Assembly: GCA_025175895.1 (NCBI GenBank)
Contig: CM046003.1
Location: forward strand, 95,307,172 to 95,371,171
Source of the DNA: Wurfbainia villosa
Taxonomy: Eukaryota > Streptophyta > Magnoliopsida > Zingiberales > Zingiberaceae
Reading direction: 5' to 3'
Length of the DNA: 64,000 nucleotides
The translations under genes and the position numbers were made by a program. The notes beneath the pieces are model-generated. The model was not told the DNA's origin and ran no database searches. It saw only the letters and a program-made list of their open reading frames with translations. Each line of letters starts with the position of its first letter. Within the stretch, counting starts at the first letter, position 1. Positions 44,041 to 57,238 of this stretch are shown here, piece by piece.

Positions 44041-46112
44041 TGAAGGGAGTGCCCTTGGCTCCGTCGGAGTCTCATTGCCTCCCATGTCCCCGGATTAAAA
44101 TTTTATCAACTAAAACTAATCCAGACGGGATGAGTTTTCGAAGCACAACCGTTTCATCATTGTGCCAACGACTGGCGATCGCGAACAAACTTGTTGTTCA
44201 AGCAATCAACTCTTCTAGTCGGTTAGTCGCGGAAGAGACGATGAACGGATTGCCGGTTTTTGTGTTTCTTATCGGGGTCCATGATTATACAAATACAAAC
44301 AAATGTAAACTAGTATGATCAACACATACTAACATAAAGAACATAAGCTAGCATATCTTATCATAAGAGGATCAAGAATAAAGTTTTTAAACTTTTATAC
44401 CTCTTGGTCTTCTACCGTATGTCCCATCCTCCTCGTGGACATCGTGTGGGCGAAGATCCTCCACGAGTTGAAGCCTCCTAGATCACGTTCTTCCCTTCCT
44501 TGCTCGCTCCAAACAAAGAGAAGAACCAAACAAAAACTCCTTCTCCTATCTAGAACCGACCACCAAGCCAAGGAGCTTGATATAGCCGCCGGCCAAGGAG
44601 TAGATAATTGAGCGCCAGCCAACCTTGAAGAAAGGTTGCCGCTGGCCACCAAGGAGAGAGGGAGAAGGAATAATGGGTATGGGTGCCGGCCAAAGCAAGG
44701 AGGAAGAAGATGGGCGCCGGCTACCAATTAGGAAGAGAAGGAAACAAACCTTAATCCTTCCAAGGATTGCCGCCCAAACCTTTTCCCAAACCCTAGCCGC
44801 CCAAGCCAAAAACCCTAATCTCCTTCTTGATATATATCTATCTTCCACGCCCAAGCCCTTAGCCCTCCTTTTATAGAGTTAGGCTTAGGCCTCCTTTCAA
44901 TCTCCACCGTCGGATCTAGAGACTTAGTCTCCACCGTCGGATCTAGGGTTTCATCCCAACCGTCGGATCTAGGGTTTCATCCCAACCGTCGGATCTAGGG
45001 TTTCATCCAAACCGTCAGATCTAGGGTTTCATCCCAACCGTCGGATCTAGGATTTCATCCCAACCGTCGGATCTAGGGTTTCATCCCAACCGTCGGATCT
45101 AGGGTTTCATCCCAACTGTCGGATCTAGGGTTTCATCCCAACCGTCAGATCTAGAGATTTAATCTCAACCGTCAGATCTAGAGTTTTATGTTCCATCATT
45201 GGATCTAGGCTCCTTGAGGTTTTAATAAGGCTACGATAGGGACCATCAGGAGGAGTTGGATCTTGGCCACCCGATGGATCGGAACCACACAAATTTGATC
45301 CATCAATGATGTTCCATTCCACTAGAGGATCATCATTGATCTACCTCACCAACCCCCATTTATATAGGCTCCATATATTATTTGCACAACTATCTCCCCG
45401 TGTTTAAGATATCGAATATTCGTCAATTAATTGATTTACTGACCATCAATTAATTAACATCTAACTCCTCGAGTAGTACCACTCAACCTTATTATCATGT
45501 TGACTAAGTCAACCCGCGGGGTTTACATGATAAACCTTATGAGCTCCTCAAGGGGACATCATCAACCTAATATATAGGACACGGTTTCCTTCTATAATCA
45601 ACGACACACCATGTAAATAATATCATTTCCCAACTTACTGGGCCTATTGATTTAATCTATAAATCTCACCCATTGGTAAATCAAATAAATAAATACTAAG
45701 TACATGTGTCCGTTATTATATCGGGATTCAGAGCATGTGCAACATAATACCCGAGGTCTGATTCAATCATATAGTCAACAATAGATTGAATCACCTCTAT
45801 GTCGGTCCTGCTCAATACACACAAAATGTACTAGTGTAATTCTATGGTCAAGATAAACCAATACCAAATCACACTACAACCATGCCAATGGTTTGTCCAA
45901 GACCATCTTGGTTGTGAGCCTATACTTATATTCTACAAGGAATTGATAACATGATCTTCTGTGCCTCACCAAGCACCACGTTATCTACAATGTAGAGTAT
46001 TAGACAATATGCACATATAATAAATATAAAGTGCAAACAATGATCATGTGATTCTTATTTCAAAATAAAGATGTCCATACAAAAGGCTAGGCTTTCAGTA
46101 TACATCCCAATA
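44041..46112 (-). repeat. 5' LTR of copia F, 2072 bp
   Basis: Plus-strand start TGAAGGGAGTGCC; the outer end is CATCCCAATA, where CAACA is expected, so the terminal CA has mutated. It is 139 bp longer than the partner LTR, mostly from extra minisatellite units (44916-45200). TATA box at 44868-44877 (minus). Confidence 0.87.
44916..45200 (-). repeat. 26-27-bp minisatellite in F 5' LTR (about 11 units)
   Basis: Same CCGTCGGATCTAGGG unit as at 29200-29360 with about five extra units, all in the central TTTCATCCCAA type. Unit variants (CCGTCAGATC, CTGTCGGATC) are scattered. Confidence 0.88.
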
Positions 46113-46962
46113 ACTTGATGACACATAACTCGACTCATGTAAAGAAGAAGGATATACCTTTCCCTCGCTCGCGTGGAAATGCCCAAGCTTACCACATACG
46201 TAACATCAGACTTTGTTCTTTATGAGCTCCTTCTTCTTGATTTTTTGTCCCTTTTCAGTTGTCTTAATGAATGACTTCTTCTTGCCAGGACCTTAAATCT
46301 TATTCTCATGCTTGCGCCACTTGCACTTGGTATCTTAGGAGCCCTTACTCGACTCCACAAGATTAGCATGACTCGGACTCCACAATATTAGCATGACCCA
46401 AAGCAGACTTGGTCACCTCCTGGTGCTCCTCCTCGAGCTCGCAGTACTGACTCACAACCATAAAAGTATGGATACTTTCAATGTGTGTGAGATAGGTCTT
46501 AACTACGTCCCAAGAGTCAGACAATGACTGGATCACTCCTAGTACCTAAAGCTCATTCAACATTAGCTTTGCTATATTCTATAGAGAAGCAATCATACTC
46601 GACATATGCATTAAATGTTGCTTCATAGTATTATTGGGTCTCTTCTTATAAGTTATAAACTTAAAGGTCAACATCCTCAACTTAGGAGTTAATGGGGTAT
46701 CATATTGCTCTTTAAGAGCAAGCCAGACCGACATCGCTGTAGGATACTGCGCATAAATCGGGATTATCTCATCGTGCATGCTACTAAGAAAAATTACCCG
46801 AGCTTGGTCATCCTTCTTTTTTTAAGCGTGATATACCTCCTGATCCGGTACCCTCCTCGGGGTCCACTATCTCATGCTTAAGAACCTTCCTGAGTTCTTG
46901 TTCCTCGAAGACAAATTGAACCTTCCGGTGCCAAATGTCATAGTTGTCATCCTTTGTTTAAG
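46113..46962 (-). pseudogene. gag: copia E gag, decayed
   Basis: Minus-strand reading starts around 46962 with DDNYDIWHRKVQFVFEEQEL and RKVLKHEIVDPEEG, then (after a frameshift) MHDEIIPIYAQYPTAMSVWL and ALKEQYDTPLTPKLRMLTFK, the UBN2-type gag core. After a stop, GVIQSLSDSWDVVKTYLTHI and CELEEEHQEVTKSALGHANI continue the gag C-terminal half. A possible knuckle remnant (GKLGHFHA) lies near 46185 with cysteines lost. The frame then meets the end of copia F at 46112; the protease of the same element resumes at 28338. This split gene is the main evidence that F inserted into E. Confidence 0.8.
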
Positions 46963-47302
46963 CGCAACCATGTCTTTGTCGCAACCATGTCTCTATCACA
47001 CATAATAGAGAGACATAAGTGACACTTGATGCTTAATGTCTCAACTATGTGTACCCTACTAATCATCAAAACTCAAAATGACTCGAATATAAATTCCAAG
47101 ATGAGCATATGAATCAACATACACCATACACCACAACCTTGAATTGTATCTCACCATTTGAATTAAGATGTGGTACACAAATAGTTACACGTACTACAAT
47201 ACTCTCTGTAAGCCTATGTGCCACTTTGAGGGTTTTCCTGCCATACCGACAATATTTTTGTCACACTTCTCAGAATTAGACCTCTTTATCTTCTCTAAGA
47301 TG
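46963..47302 (-). other. Leader side of copia E
   Basis: AT-rich, no gene seen; contains two copies of GCAACCATGTCTNT near 46965-46990. It ends at TAAGA (47298-47302), the left target duplication of solo LTR J; the same sequence continues at 57720. Confidence 0.45.
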
Positions 47303-47454
47303 TTGGTGCAATCGACTTAGGTCACGATTGACCAGGTTCGAGTTTGACTCGAGTAGTGGTTTGATGTTAGTGTTTTGATGTTTGACATTGTTGTTTGATA
47401 ATGAGTTGACCATTGTTTGATAATGGGTTGACTAGATGGTTAACTTGGAGTTGA

Positions 47455-47740
47455 CCATGATGGAAGGTCCAAGTCTTGTGTACTCGGCATGGAAAGTCCA
47501 AGCATGGGTCTTGGCAAGGAAAAGTCCAAGCTTGAGTCTTGGCAATTGGAAAGTCTAATATGGGTTGGCATAGAAAGTCCAAGCATGGGTAGGCAAGGGA
47601 AAGTCCAAGCTTGAGTTTTGGCAAATAGAAAGTCCAACATGGGTTGGTAAGGGAAGTTCAAGGGTGGAGTCTTAGCAGCATAAGTCCAATGGTTAGCGGC
47701 GTAAAGTCCAAGCATGTATCTGGGCAGCATAATCCTAATG
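47455..47740 (+). repeat. U3 inverted-repeat unit array, solo LTR J
   Basis: Nine or so units of GGAAAGTCCAAGC type; arms CCAAG...CTTGG and CCAAC...GTTGG both present. Confidence 0.8.
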
Positions 47741-48164
47741 TACCTTGGTGGTATAGACCAGCTTAGCATGACAATAGTTGATGGAAGCACCTGAAAGCTA
47801 GTGTATGGATGAACAAGTCATGGATGACTTAGAGGGATTCGATAGGCGTGAGACTAATGGAGGTGGCTAGAAGGCTTAGGTCTAGGCTAAGGGTGGTCTA
47901 GCAAGTATGAGGGCATCATACTTGATGTTAAACCTCATGGTTGAGGTTATCAGTTGACTAGGGCTTTGGACCAATAGATTGGTCAAGGTTTTTTACACTT
48001 GGCAGCCAAGTCGACATGTATTAGTCCCCTGGAATTATGATCATTTGACTGATGGGAGTTTACTAGCAATCATTGATTGGTAGCCAGCCAGCGCATAAGC
48101 GCCTCATTGGAGTCGATCAAGGCAGCGCCTCAAGCGACCGATTGCGGTGGCCATAGGCGCAAGG

Positions 48165-50279
48165 TGTAGGGTTTTGCACAGGAAGCTCTTATACCAATTG
48201 ATGGGTTTGACTGCGTGAGGGGAAACTTCGCTTCCCACTTCACCTCGGTAGCTTGTTCATGGCGATCCCATCGATGTCCCCGGATTAAAAAAATTTAATC
48301 CTAGACAAAAGGGATTGCCCAAACAACCAAGTCATCGTTGTGCTATTCATTTAGAGAGGTCACTTGAACAAACTCATTGTTCAAGCGACCATCCTCTATT
48401 CTACGAGTAGCCGCGGAATAGACAATGTCCGGATCGTCGATTTTTGTGTTTATGCTCGGGATCCAAGTATTATTTAGCCATATACAGATTTATATCATGC
48501 TCATAATTGAAAAATAAATACAAACATGTAACATATAAAAATTAGAGAATCAATATACCTCTCGATCTTCTAATGTATGACCTTCCTCCTTTCGGACGTC
48601 GTGTGGGCGACGATCTACCAAAAGTTGAAGCTCCTAGATCGAAAATCATCCTTCCTTACTCTTCCAAAGCAAGAGGAAGAATGGAAACAAAGCTCTTCTC
48701 CTTCCTATAGCCAACCAACAAGCAACAAGGAGAATGCTTGTCGCCGGCCAACAAGGAGAAGGAGATAATGGTGGAAACCGGCCAAGACACCAAGGGAAAG
48801 CCCTATATCTTGTTTCCACCACCTAAGGAGAAGGAGAAGGGGTCTTTGGATGCCGGCCAAGGGTTGGGAAAGGGCTGTGGGCGCCGGCCACCAAAGGAGA
48901 GGAAAAAGAAAGCAAACTACTTCCTTATTTGGTGCCACCCAAGCCTCCTAAAGCCTAAGCTTCCAAACCCTAATCCTAGCTCTCCTAATGGTCGGCCATG
49001 GAAGTGGGGAAGAAGATTAGGATGAGCACTGGCCAAGGTCTAGGGAAGAAGGGAGGAACTGGCCACACCTTAGGAAGAAGAAGAAAAACTCCTCCACTTG
49101 TTGCCGCCCACCCTTAGCTCCCAAAACCCTAGCCACCCAAACCTAATCCTAAACCAACTAGGATTCCTTGCCTCCAAGGGAAGCAAACCCTAATCCCCTT
49201 AAGCCATCATCAATATTGCCGCCCACTTTATGATCTCTATTTATAGAGTTGGGCCCAAGCCATGATTTAATCTCCTCCATTGGTTCTAGGGATTTAATCT
49301 CAACCGTCGGATCTAGAGATTTAATCTCAACCGTCGGATCTAGAGATTTAATCTCTACCTTTGGATCTAGAGTTTTGTTTTCATCCATTGGATCTAAGCT
49401 TCATGAGGTGTTAATAGGCTACATTAGGGACCATGAGGAGGAGTTGGATCTTGGCCACCCATGGATCAAGCCCACATAAAGTCCAATCCACTAAAGGATC
49501 ATCATCGATCTATCTCACCAACCCCCATATGATAATATGGGCTCCATATATTATTTGTACATTTTCTCCCCGTGTTTAAGATCTCGAATGTCCGTCGATT
49601 AATTAATTTACTGACCATTAATTAATCAACATCTAACTCCTTGAGTAGTACCACTCAACCTTTTCATCATGCCGACCAAGTCCACTGTAGGTTTACATGA
49701 TGAACCTTATGAGCTCCTCAAGGGGATATCATCATCCTAATATATAGGACACGGTTTCCTCCTATAATCAATGGCACACTATATAAATAATATCATCTCC
49801 CAACTTACCGAGCCTATCGATTTAATCTATAAATCTCGCCCATTGATAAATCAAAAAGATGAATACTAAGTATATGTGCCCGTTATTATATCGGGATTAA
49901 GAGCATGTACAATATAATATCTGAGGTCCGATTCGATTATGTAGTCAACAATAAATCGAATCACCTCTAAGTCGGTCCTGCTCAATACACACAAAGTGCA
50001 CTAGTGTGATTCTATGGTCAAGACAAACCAATACCAAATCACACTACAACCATTCCGATGGTTTGTCCAAAGTCATCTCGGTTGTGAGCCTTTACTTATA
50101 CTTTACAAGGAGCCGATAACATGATCTCCCGTGTGACACCACACACCATGTTATCTACAATGTAATGTATTAGACAATATTGCATAACCATATAAATATG
50201 CAAACAATGATCATGTGATTCTTATTTCAAAATAAAGATGTTCATACAAAAGATAGACTTTTCAATATACATCCCTACA
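48165..50279 (-). repeat. 3' LTR of copia H, 2115 bp
   Basis: Plus-strand ends TGTAGGGTTTTGC and ACATCCCTACA. It includes a decayed copy of the captured primer-site sequence (GCTCTTATACCAATTG, 48186-48201) and about four 27-bp units of CCGTCGGATCTAGAG type upstream of the TATA box (49238-49245). Confidence 0.9.
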
Positions 50280-50289
50280 ATTTCCCACT

Positions 50290-53200
50290 TATACTAAAAG
50301 ACTATGCTGTCCTCATACTGCCATATATCTGATTCCCCTTCCCTCCACATGCCTATCAAAGCTCTCGCTAGAAGGGCCTTAGAGAAAGGGTCTACCAGGT
50401 CATCCTCTGATACAATCTAGGCGACATCAACTTCTACCTCCTTTACGATTTCTCGTATTAGGTGGTACTTGCGCTCTATGTGTTTACTTGCCTTATGAGC
50501 TCGTGTTTCCTTCAAGTTTGCAACTGCACCATTATTATCACAATAAATTGTGATAGTACTGAGCAAACCAGGAATCACATCCAAGTCCATCAGAAAGTTC
50601 CTGAGTCACACAGCTTCTTTGGCCGCCTCAGAGGCCGCCACATACTCAGCTTTCATGGTAGAGTCCGCCATGCATTTCTGCTTGACACTCCTCCATACAA
50701 TGGCTCCACCTTCCAAAGTAAACACAAAACCTGAGGTAGACTTACTGTTATCCCTATCTGATTTGAAGTCGAAATCCATGTAACCCACAAGGAGTAATTG
50801 GTCTGCCTGATAAACTAGCATATAATCTCTAGTCCTTCTCAGGTACTTCAATATATGCTTTACCGCAGTCCAATGTCTCTGTCCTGGATTACTCTGATAT
50901 CTACTGACCATGCCCACAGCAAAGCAGATATCGGGTCTCGTACATAGCATCGCATACATGAGGCTTCCTACTACCGAAGCATAAGGAACCGCCTTCATCT
51001 CCTCTATCTCCTCAGATGTTCTAGGACACATCTCCTTAGATAAAGGAACTCCATGCCTGAAAGGTAGAAAACCTTTCTTGGAGTTCTGCATGCTAAAACA
51101 ATCCATAATCGTGTCTATGTATGAAACTTGGGATAAGCACAACATCCTTTTCCTGCGATCCCTTATAACCTTGATCCCAAGGATGTGTCCCACCTCTCCC
51201 AAGTCCTTCATATCAAACTGTTTGGACAACCATACCCTTACGCCCAATAACACTTTGATATTGTTTCCAATCACCAAAATGTTATCTACGTATAGTACAA
51301 AAAATACCACTACGTTTCCGTCACATCTCTTGTATACACAAGACTCATCCGGACTTTGAATAAATTCATAAGACTGGATTACCTCATCAAAGCGGATGTT
51401 TCCAAGACCTCGAAGCTTGCTTCAATCCATAAATGGACCGATTAAGCTTACATACAAGATGCTCTTTTCCCTTAGCAATGAATCCCTCTGGTTGCTTCAT
51501 ATAGATATTTTCCTCAAGACTTCCATTAAGGAAAACTGTCTTGACATCCATCTTTCACACCTCATAATCCATATGAGCTACTATGCATAAGAGAATCCGG
51601 ATAGACTTAAGCATGGCTACCGACGAAAAGGTCTCCTCATAATCGATACCCTCTTTCTGAGTATACCCCTTCGCAACAAGCCTCGCTTTGAAGGTCTCAA
51701 CCTTCCCATCTATTCCTCTCTTTTTCTTGTAGATCCACTTGTATCCAATGGTTTTTACACCATCGGGTGGCTCTACTAGCTCCCAGACCTAATTTGAATC
51801 CATAGATTCAATCTCATCATTCATTGCACTTTGCCAAGATGCTGCATCTTTATCTTGGATTGCCTCGTCATATGTCCAGGGATCAGGTTCATGTTTGCCA
51901 GGGACCAAATCAGAAGATTCACCCAAGAACATGAATCTATGAGGTTGTCTAACAACCCTCCTACTATGATGAGGTATCTCCTGTGTATGCTCTGTGACAC
52001 GCGGTGCAGTGACTTGTGGTATATCCTCTCGTACCGGTGGTACTAAAGAAGTTACTTCTCTTTTTAACTCCTCCAGAACAATTTTACTCTTGGGCTTGTG
52101 GCTCATCACATAGTCTTCCTCTAGAAATCTGACGTTCGTGCTAACGATCACCCTCTGATCTCTAGGACTATAAAACAAACCACCCTTCGTTCCCCTGGGA
52201 TAGCCAACGAACATGTGTACTTCTATACGAGGTTCCAACTTACCAGCATCTGCCTTCAGCACATGTTCTGGGCTCCCCATATATGAATATGTCTTAGACT
52301 AGGCTTTCGCCCAGTCCACAATTCTGTGGGAGTAGAAGGCACTGATTTAGATGGAACCAAGTTCAGAATGTACACCGCCGTATCTATAGCATATCCCCAG
52401 AACGAATCTGGCAAGTCAGAATAACTCATCATCGATCTAACCATCTCTATAAGAGTCCTATTCCTTCGCTATGCTACACCATTCTGCTGGGGTGTGCCAG
52501 GTGCAGTCAATTGGGATTGAATCCCAGCCTCTGATAAGTAGTTCCTAAACTCTCCCAAGAGGTACTCGCCACCACGATCAGATCATAGTGTCTTGATACT
52601 TTTACCTTGACGTTTCTCCACATCAGCCTTGAATTCTTAAAACTTGTCAAAGCATTCAAACTTGCGACGCATCAGGTAAATGTATCCATATCTTGAGTAA
52701 TCATCTATAAAAGAGACGAAATACTCAAAACCACCTCTAGCCTGGATAGACATAGGACCACACAAATCAGAATGAACCAATTCTAACACATCTTTGGCTC
52801 TATACCCCTTGGCCTTAAAAGGCCTCTTGGTCATCTTACCTCCAAGCAAGATTCACAGGTTGGGAGATCCTCCACCACTAATGAACCCAAAGGTCCATCA
52901 ACTATCAACCTTTGAATTCTACTTAGGTTAATGTGACCAAGCCTAAGATGTCAAAGATATGTTTGGTTCATATTCGAAGGTTCTTTTCTCTTATTGGAAT
53001 TAGAAGATGAGTTATTAACTTCAATTTGCATCTGGGAGGTTTTGGTTCAAGTGTATACAAATTTCCTATCAATGTACCTGAACAGATATTCTCCCTATTT
53101 TTTTTTATAACAACTCTGTCATTAAAGGAAATAGAATATCCATCCATAAACAATTTAGAAACTGAAATTAAATTCTTTCTAAATAAAGGTACATAAAGGG

Positions 53201-53630
53201 AATTTTCCAGAACCAAAGTTTTATTTTTCTCAAAAGATAAATAAAACGTCTCCCACTGCAATAGTTGCCACCTCAGTGGCATTGCCCAAGTAAATGGTAA
53301 TCTCTCCCTCAGCTTGTCGTCGGGTTTCCTGGAACCCCTGCAAAGTATTGCAGACATGATTAGTGACTCCCGTATCTACACTACAGATGCTGGTAGATAA
53401 CACCGCTAATCATGTTTCAACGACTAGTCCAAAAGATATACCTTTGTTCTACTTTGGATTGGGACAGTCCTTCTTCCAATGTCCATCCTGCTTATAAGTG
53501 AAGTACTTGCCTTTCGGCTTCTTCACTCCTCCTTGAGATCCTCCCACCACCTTTGCTCCACCTTGTTTCTCCTTCTTCTTGCCTTTCGGCTTAGAAGTAG
53601 AAACCTTTTTTTTTTAGCAACCATGGCTTG
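50290..53630 (-). pseudogene. pol: copia H pol, multiply frameshifted
   Basis: From the 5' side: a knuckle remnant with cysteines replaced (YFTYKQDGHWKKDC), protease region decayed (LSTSICSVDTGVTNHVC), DRVVIKKNRENICSGTLIGN, pre-integrase and integrase start KDVLELVHSDLCGPMSIQAR with FVSFIDDYSRYGYIYLMRRK (52849-52637), then MVRSMMSYSDLPDSFWGYAI (52444-52256), LEPRIEVHMFVGYPRGTKGG (52280-51789), RT with VFFVLYVDNILVIGNN (51310 on) and RNase H STMKAEYVAASEAAKEAV and YCDNNGAVA. The RT catalytic box reads YVDN instead of YVDD and the RNase H motif reads MKAEY for MEAEY, so two active-site acids are changed besides many frame breaks. Confidence 0.85.
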
Positions 53631-53639
53631 AGGACACTC

Positions 53640-53888
53640 TTCGAAGAGTGCATACTTGTACTCCTTAGCAGTTAAGACAATATCTAGATTCTTTTTCAAT
53701 CAACATCATTTGGGTACAGTAAGATTATTTTCCTTTAGTATCATAACAAGTGGACTGTAAGTCATTTTGAAAATCCTAAGAATCACATAGATCATTACTT
53801 TGGATTTCAAAAAAAATTTTTGATTCCTCAAACAATAAAATTTTAAAATCAACCAACACCTCAAAACACCGAGAATTTCGTATGCCAC
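53640..53888 (-). pseudogene. gag: copia H gag remnant
   Basis: Minus-strand text reads SPLVMILKENNLT, then (shifted) LDIVLTAKEYKYALFEECPQ followed directly by AMVAKKKKVSTSKPKGKKKE. The capsid core between the first ~50 residues and the basic pre-knuckle stretch is missing, as in copia F but with a different junction. No particle-forming gag is possible from this copy. Confidence 0.7.
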
Positions 53889-54812
53889 GATAGTGTGGAC
53901 GTATACGAATTCTACATTTGTAAGAGGAGGTTTTACCCATTGATTTTACTATCTTGTCAACTTAACTTTTTGACAAGTAAAATTAATTGTTGGTTTCTCT
54001 TCAGCCCTACAAATAAAAGCAGTGACTCTGATGGGGAGGATACTTATATTTGTATCTAAGTGTTCACCATTACTCGGTACCAAGGTAATTATCTCGGGTT
54101 ATGTGCCTTCCGATGGAGAAGTACACACGCTTCTTAATAATTTCCTATAACCATATTCGACCTTGTGATCCGCAAACAAACTTATCCGATGGGGAGGAAG
54201 GCACTCAGAGACGACGCCAAGAAGTTTGTTTGCATCACTTGTCAAATCGTAATGGAGGCCGCGGGAATTTATAAAAATATCCCTCTCCCACTTAGTAATT
54301 TGAAATTGAGGAATTTTCCTAGCCTACGACATGCATATCAAATAAAAAGCAATAAATATAAAAAAAAATATTTTCCAACTATTATGGCTTTTGTCTTCAA
54401 TATGTCTCCCGCCGCAATGCCTTCTAGTCCGCTCCTCCTACGCCATGTACAAGTCATCCGGAGATCCGAGCCGAGACTAAAACCTATTTTAATTTACATC
54501 CATCGATCATATACTCCACAAGGGAGTGTACATGAAATCTAGATCGAAAGTAAACTAAAATAAAGAGTGGCTAAACAATGTCGTATCTAATTTACAAAAA
54601 AATAAATACTAGCCTCATCAACCCCGAGGATTCAACAAAATAAATATTTACACACATACAATCACATACACACATATGACCATAATAGTCGGATCTTATG
54701 CCTGCAACCAAAGAGTTAAACTACGCATATCCTACTATTATCTGGCACATATAATATATGAAAAAGTGCATAAAAATTAATCGAATCCTAAACACACAAA
54801 ATCGGAAACCTT
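53889..54812 (-). other. Leader of copia H
   Basis: About 0.9 kb, untranslated, matches the two leader parts of copia F. GTACACACGCTTC near 54121 is the uninterrupted version of the site where G entered F. Contains several repeats of GATGGGGAGGA. Confidence 0.7.
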
Positions 54813-54825
54813 GGCTCTGATACTA
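54813..54825 (-). other. Current primer-binding site of copia H
   Basis: Minus-strand TAGTATCAGAGCC, one base off TGGTATCAGAGCC, two bases from the LTR. A second, perfect copy lies inside the LTR (54851-54862). Confidence 0.8.
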
Positions 54826-54827
54826 AT

Positions 54828-56968
54828 TGTAGGGTTTTGCCCGGAAGCTCTGATACCAATTGATGGGTTTTGCTTATCGAGTCTGTGAGGGGAAACTTCG
54901 CTTCCCACTTCACCTCGGTAGCTTGTTCATGGCGATCCCATCGATATCCCCGGATTAAAAAAATTTAATCCTAGACAAAAGGGATTACCCAAACAACCAA
55001 GTCATCGTCGTGCTATTCATTTAGAGAGGTCACTTGAACAAACTCGTTGTTCAAGCGACCATCCTCTATTCTACGAGTAGCCGCGGAATAAACGATGTCC
55101 GGATCGCCGGTTTTTGTGTTTATGCTCGGGATCCAAGTATTATTTAGCCATATACATATTTATATCATGCTCATAATTGAAAAACAAATACAAACATGTA
55201 ACATATAAAAATTAGAGAATCGATATACCTCTCAATCTTCTAATGTATGACCTTCCTCCTTTCGGACGTCGTGTGGGCGACGATCTACCAAAAGTCGAAG
55301 CTCCTAGATCGTAAATATTCCTTCCTTGCTCTTCCAAAGCAAGAGGAAGAATGGAAACAAAGCTCTTCTCCTTCCTATAGCCAACCAACAAGCAACAAGG
55401 AGAATGCTTGCCGCCGGCCAACAAGGAGAAGGAGATAATGGTGGAAACCGGCCAAGACACCAAGGGAAAGCCCTATATCTTGTTTCCACCACCTAAGGAG
55501 AAGGAGAAGGGGTATTTGGATGCCAGCCAAGGGCTGGGAAAGGGATGTGGGCGCCGGCCACTAAAGGAGAGGAAGAAGAAAGCAAACTACTTCCTTATTT
55601 GGTGCCACCCAAGCCTCCTAAACCCTAAGCTTCCAAACCCTAATCCTAGCTCTCCTAATGGCCGGCCATGGAAGTGGGGAAGAAGATTAGGATGAGCACT
55701 GGCCAAGGTCTAGGGAAGAAGGGAGGAACCGGCCACACCTTAGGAAGAAGACGAAAAACACCTCCACTTGTTGCCGCCCACCCTTAGCTCCCAAAACCCT
55801 AGCCACCCAAACCTAATCCTAAACCAACTAGGATTCCTTGCCTCCAAGGGAAGCAAACCCTAATCCCCTTAAGACATCATCAATCTTGCCCACTTTATGA
55901 TCTCTATTTATAGAGTTGGGCCCAAGCCATGATTTAAACTCCTCCATTGGTTCTAGGGATTTAATCTCAACCGACGGATCTAGAGATTTAATCTCAACCG
56001 TCGGATCTAGAGATTTAATCTCTACCTTTGGATCTAGAGTTTTGTTTTCATCCATTGGATCTAAGCTTCATGAGGTGTTAATAGGCTACATTAGGGACCA
56101 TGAGGAGGAGTTGGATCTTGGTCACCCATGGATCAAGCTCACATAAAGTCCGATCCACTAATGATAATCCAATCCACTAAAGGATCATCATCGATCTACC
56201 TCACCAACCCCCATATGATAATATGGGCTCCATATATTATTTGTATATTTTCTCCCCATATTTAAGATCTCGAATGCCCGTCGATTAATTAATTTACTGG
56301 CCATTAATTAATCAACATCTAACTCCTTGAGTAGTACCACTCAAGCTTTTCATCATGCCGGACCAAGTCCACCTGCAGGGTTTACATAATGAACCTTATG
56401 AGCTCCTCAAGGGGACATCATCATCCTAATATATAGGACACGGTTTCCTCCTATAATCAATGACACACCATATAAATAATATCATTTCCCAACTTACCGA
56501 GCCTATCGATTTAATCTATAAATCTCGCCCATTGGTAAATCAAAGAGATGAATACTAAGTATATGTGCCCGTTATTATATCGGGATTAAGAGCATGTACT
56601 AAATAATATCTGAGGTCCGATTCAATTATGTAGTCAACAATAAATCGAATCACCTCTAAGTCGGTCCTGCTCAAAACACACAAAGTGCACTAGTGTAATT
56701 CTATGGTCAAGACAAACCAATACCAAATCACACTACAACCATTCCGATGGTTTATCCAAAGCCATCTTGGTTGTGAGCCTTTACTTATACTTTACAAGGA
56801 GCTGATAACATGATCTCCCATGTGACACCACACACCATGTTATCTACAATGTAATGTATTAGACAATATTGCATAACCATATAAATATGCAAACAATGAT
56901 CATGTGATTCTTATTTCAAAATAAAGATGTTCATACAAAAGATAGACTTTTCAGTATACATCCCTACA
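54828..56968 (-). repeat. 5' LTR of copia H, 2141 bp, with an internal primer site
   Basis: Plus-strand start TGTAGGGTTTTGC adjoins the primer site, and the outer end ACATCCCTACA adjoins the target duplication. The first ~36 bp contain GCTCTGATACCA (54851-54862), the complement of a full TGGTATCAGAGC. TATA box at 55905-55912 (minus); 27-bp units at about 55950-56060. Confidence 0.9.
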
Positions 56969-57238
56969 CAAGGGGCCTCGATCGGCGCCTCGACCGGCCC
57001 ATCAATCGACTGCCAATTGGGAGATGCTGAGGAAAAGCCACAGACGCGAGGCAGGATCGACCAAGGGCTCGACTGCCAGTACATTAGTCAACTGCTAGGG
57101 TTTGGCAGTTGACTGATGGTCTATCCGTTGGAACTTGTCCAGCGTGGATCGAGTCATTGTGAGACAACGACTACAAGAGCAGTTGACTGATGGTCTCGAT
57201 CAGTCGACTGCTAGGCGGAATCCAGCCCGAATGTAGGT

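Larger units (their letters stand above)
28339..46112 (-). mobile_element. copia F (minus), split by copia G
   Basis: LTRs at 28339-30271 and 44041-46112, primer site 44026-44038, leader in two parts (43344-44025 and 33805-34165), truncated gag, and pol (30305-33597). Flanks read ACTAG (28334-28338) and ACTTG (46113-46117), a 5-bp target duplication with one mismatch, and copia E sequence continues on both sides. G (34166-43338) with its CACAC duplication sits inside the leader. Tork/Tnt1-like by overall pol style (inference). Confidence 0.85.
48165..56968 (-). mobile_element. copia H (minus), full-length, 8804 bp
   Basis: LTRs 48165-50279 and 54828-56968, primer site, leader, truncated gag, pol and polypurine tract. 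CAAGG flanks both ends exactly (48160-48164, 56969-56973). It is a sister of copia F: pol and leader are alignable throughout, but the LTR ends differ. H has no later insertion and its LTRs look alike by eye, so it is among the younger insertions here. Confidence 0.92.
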
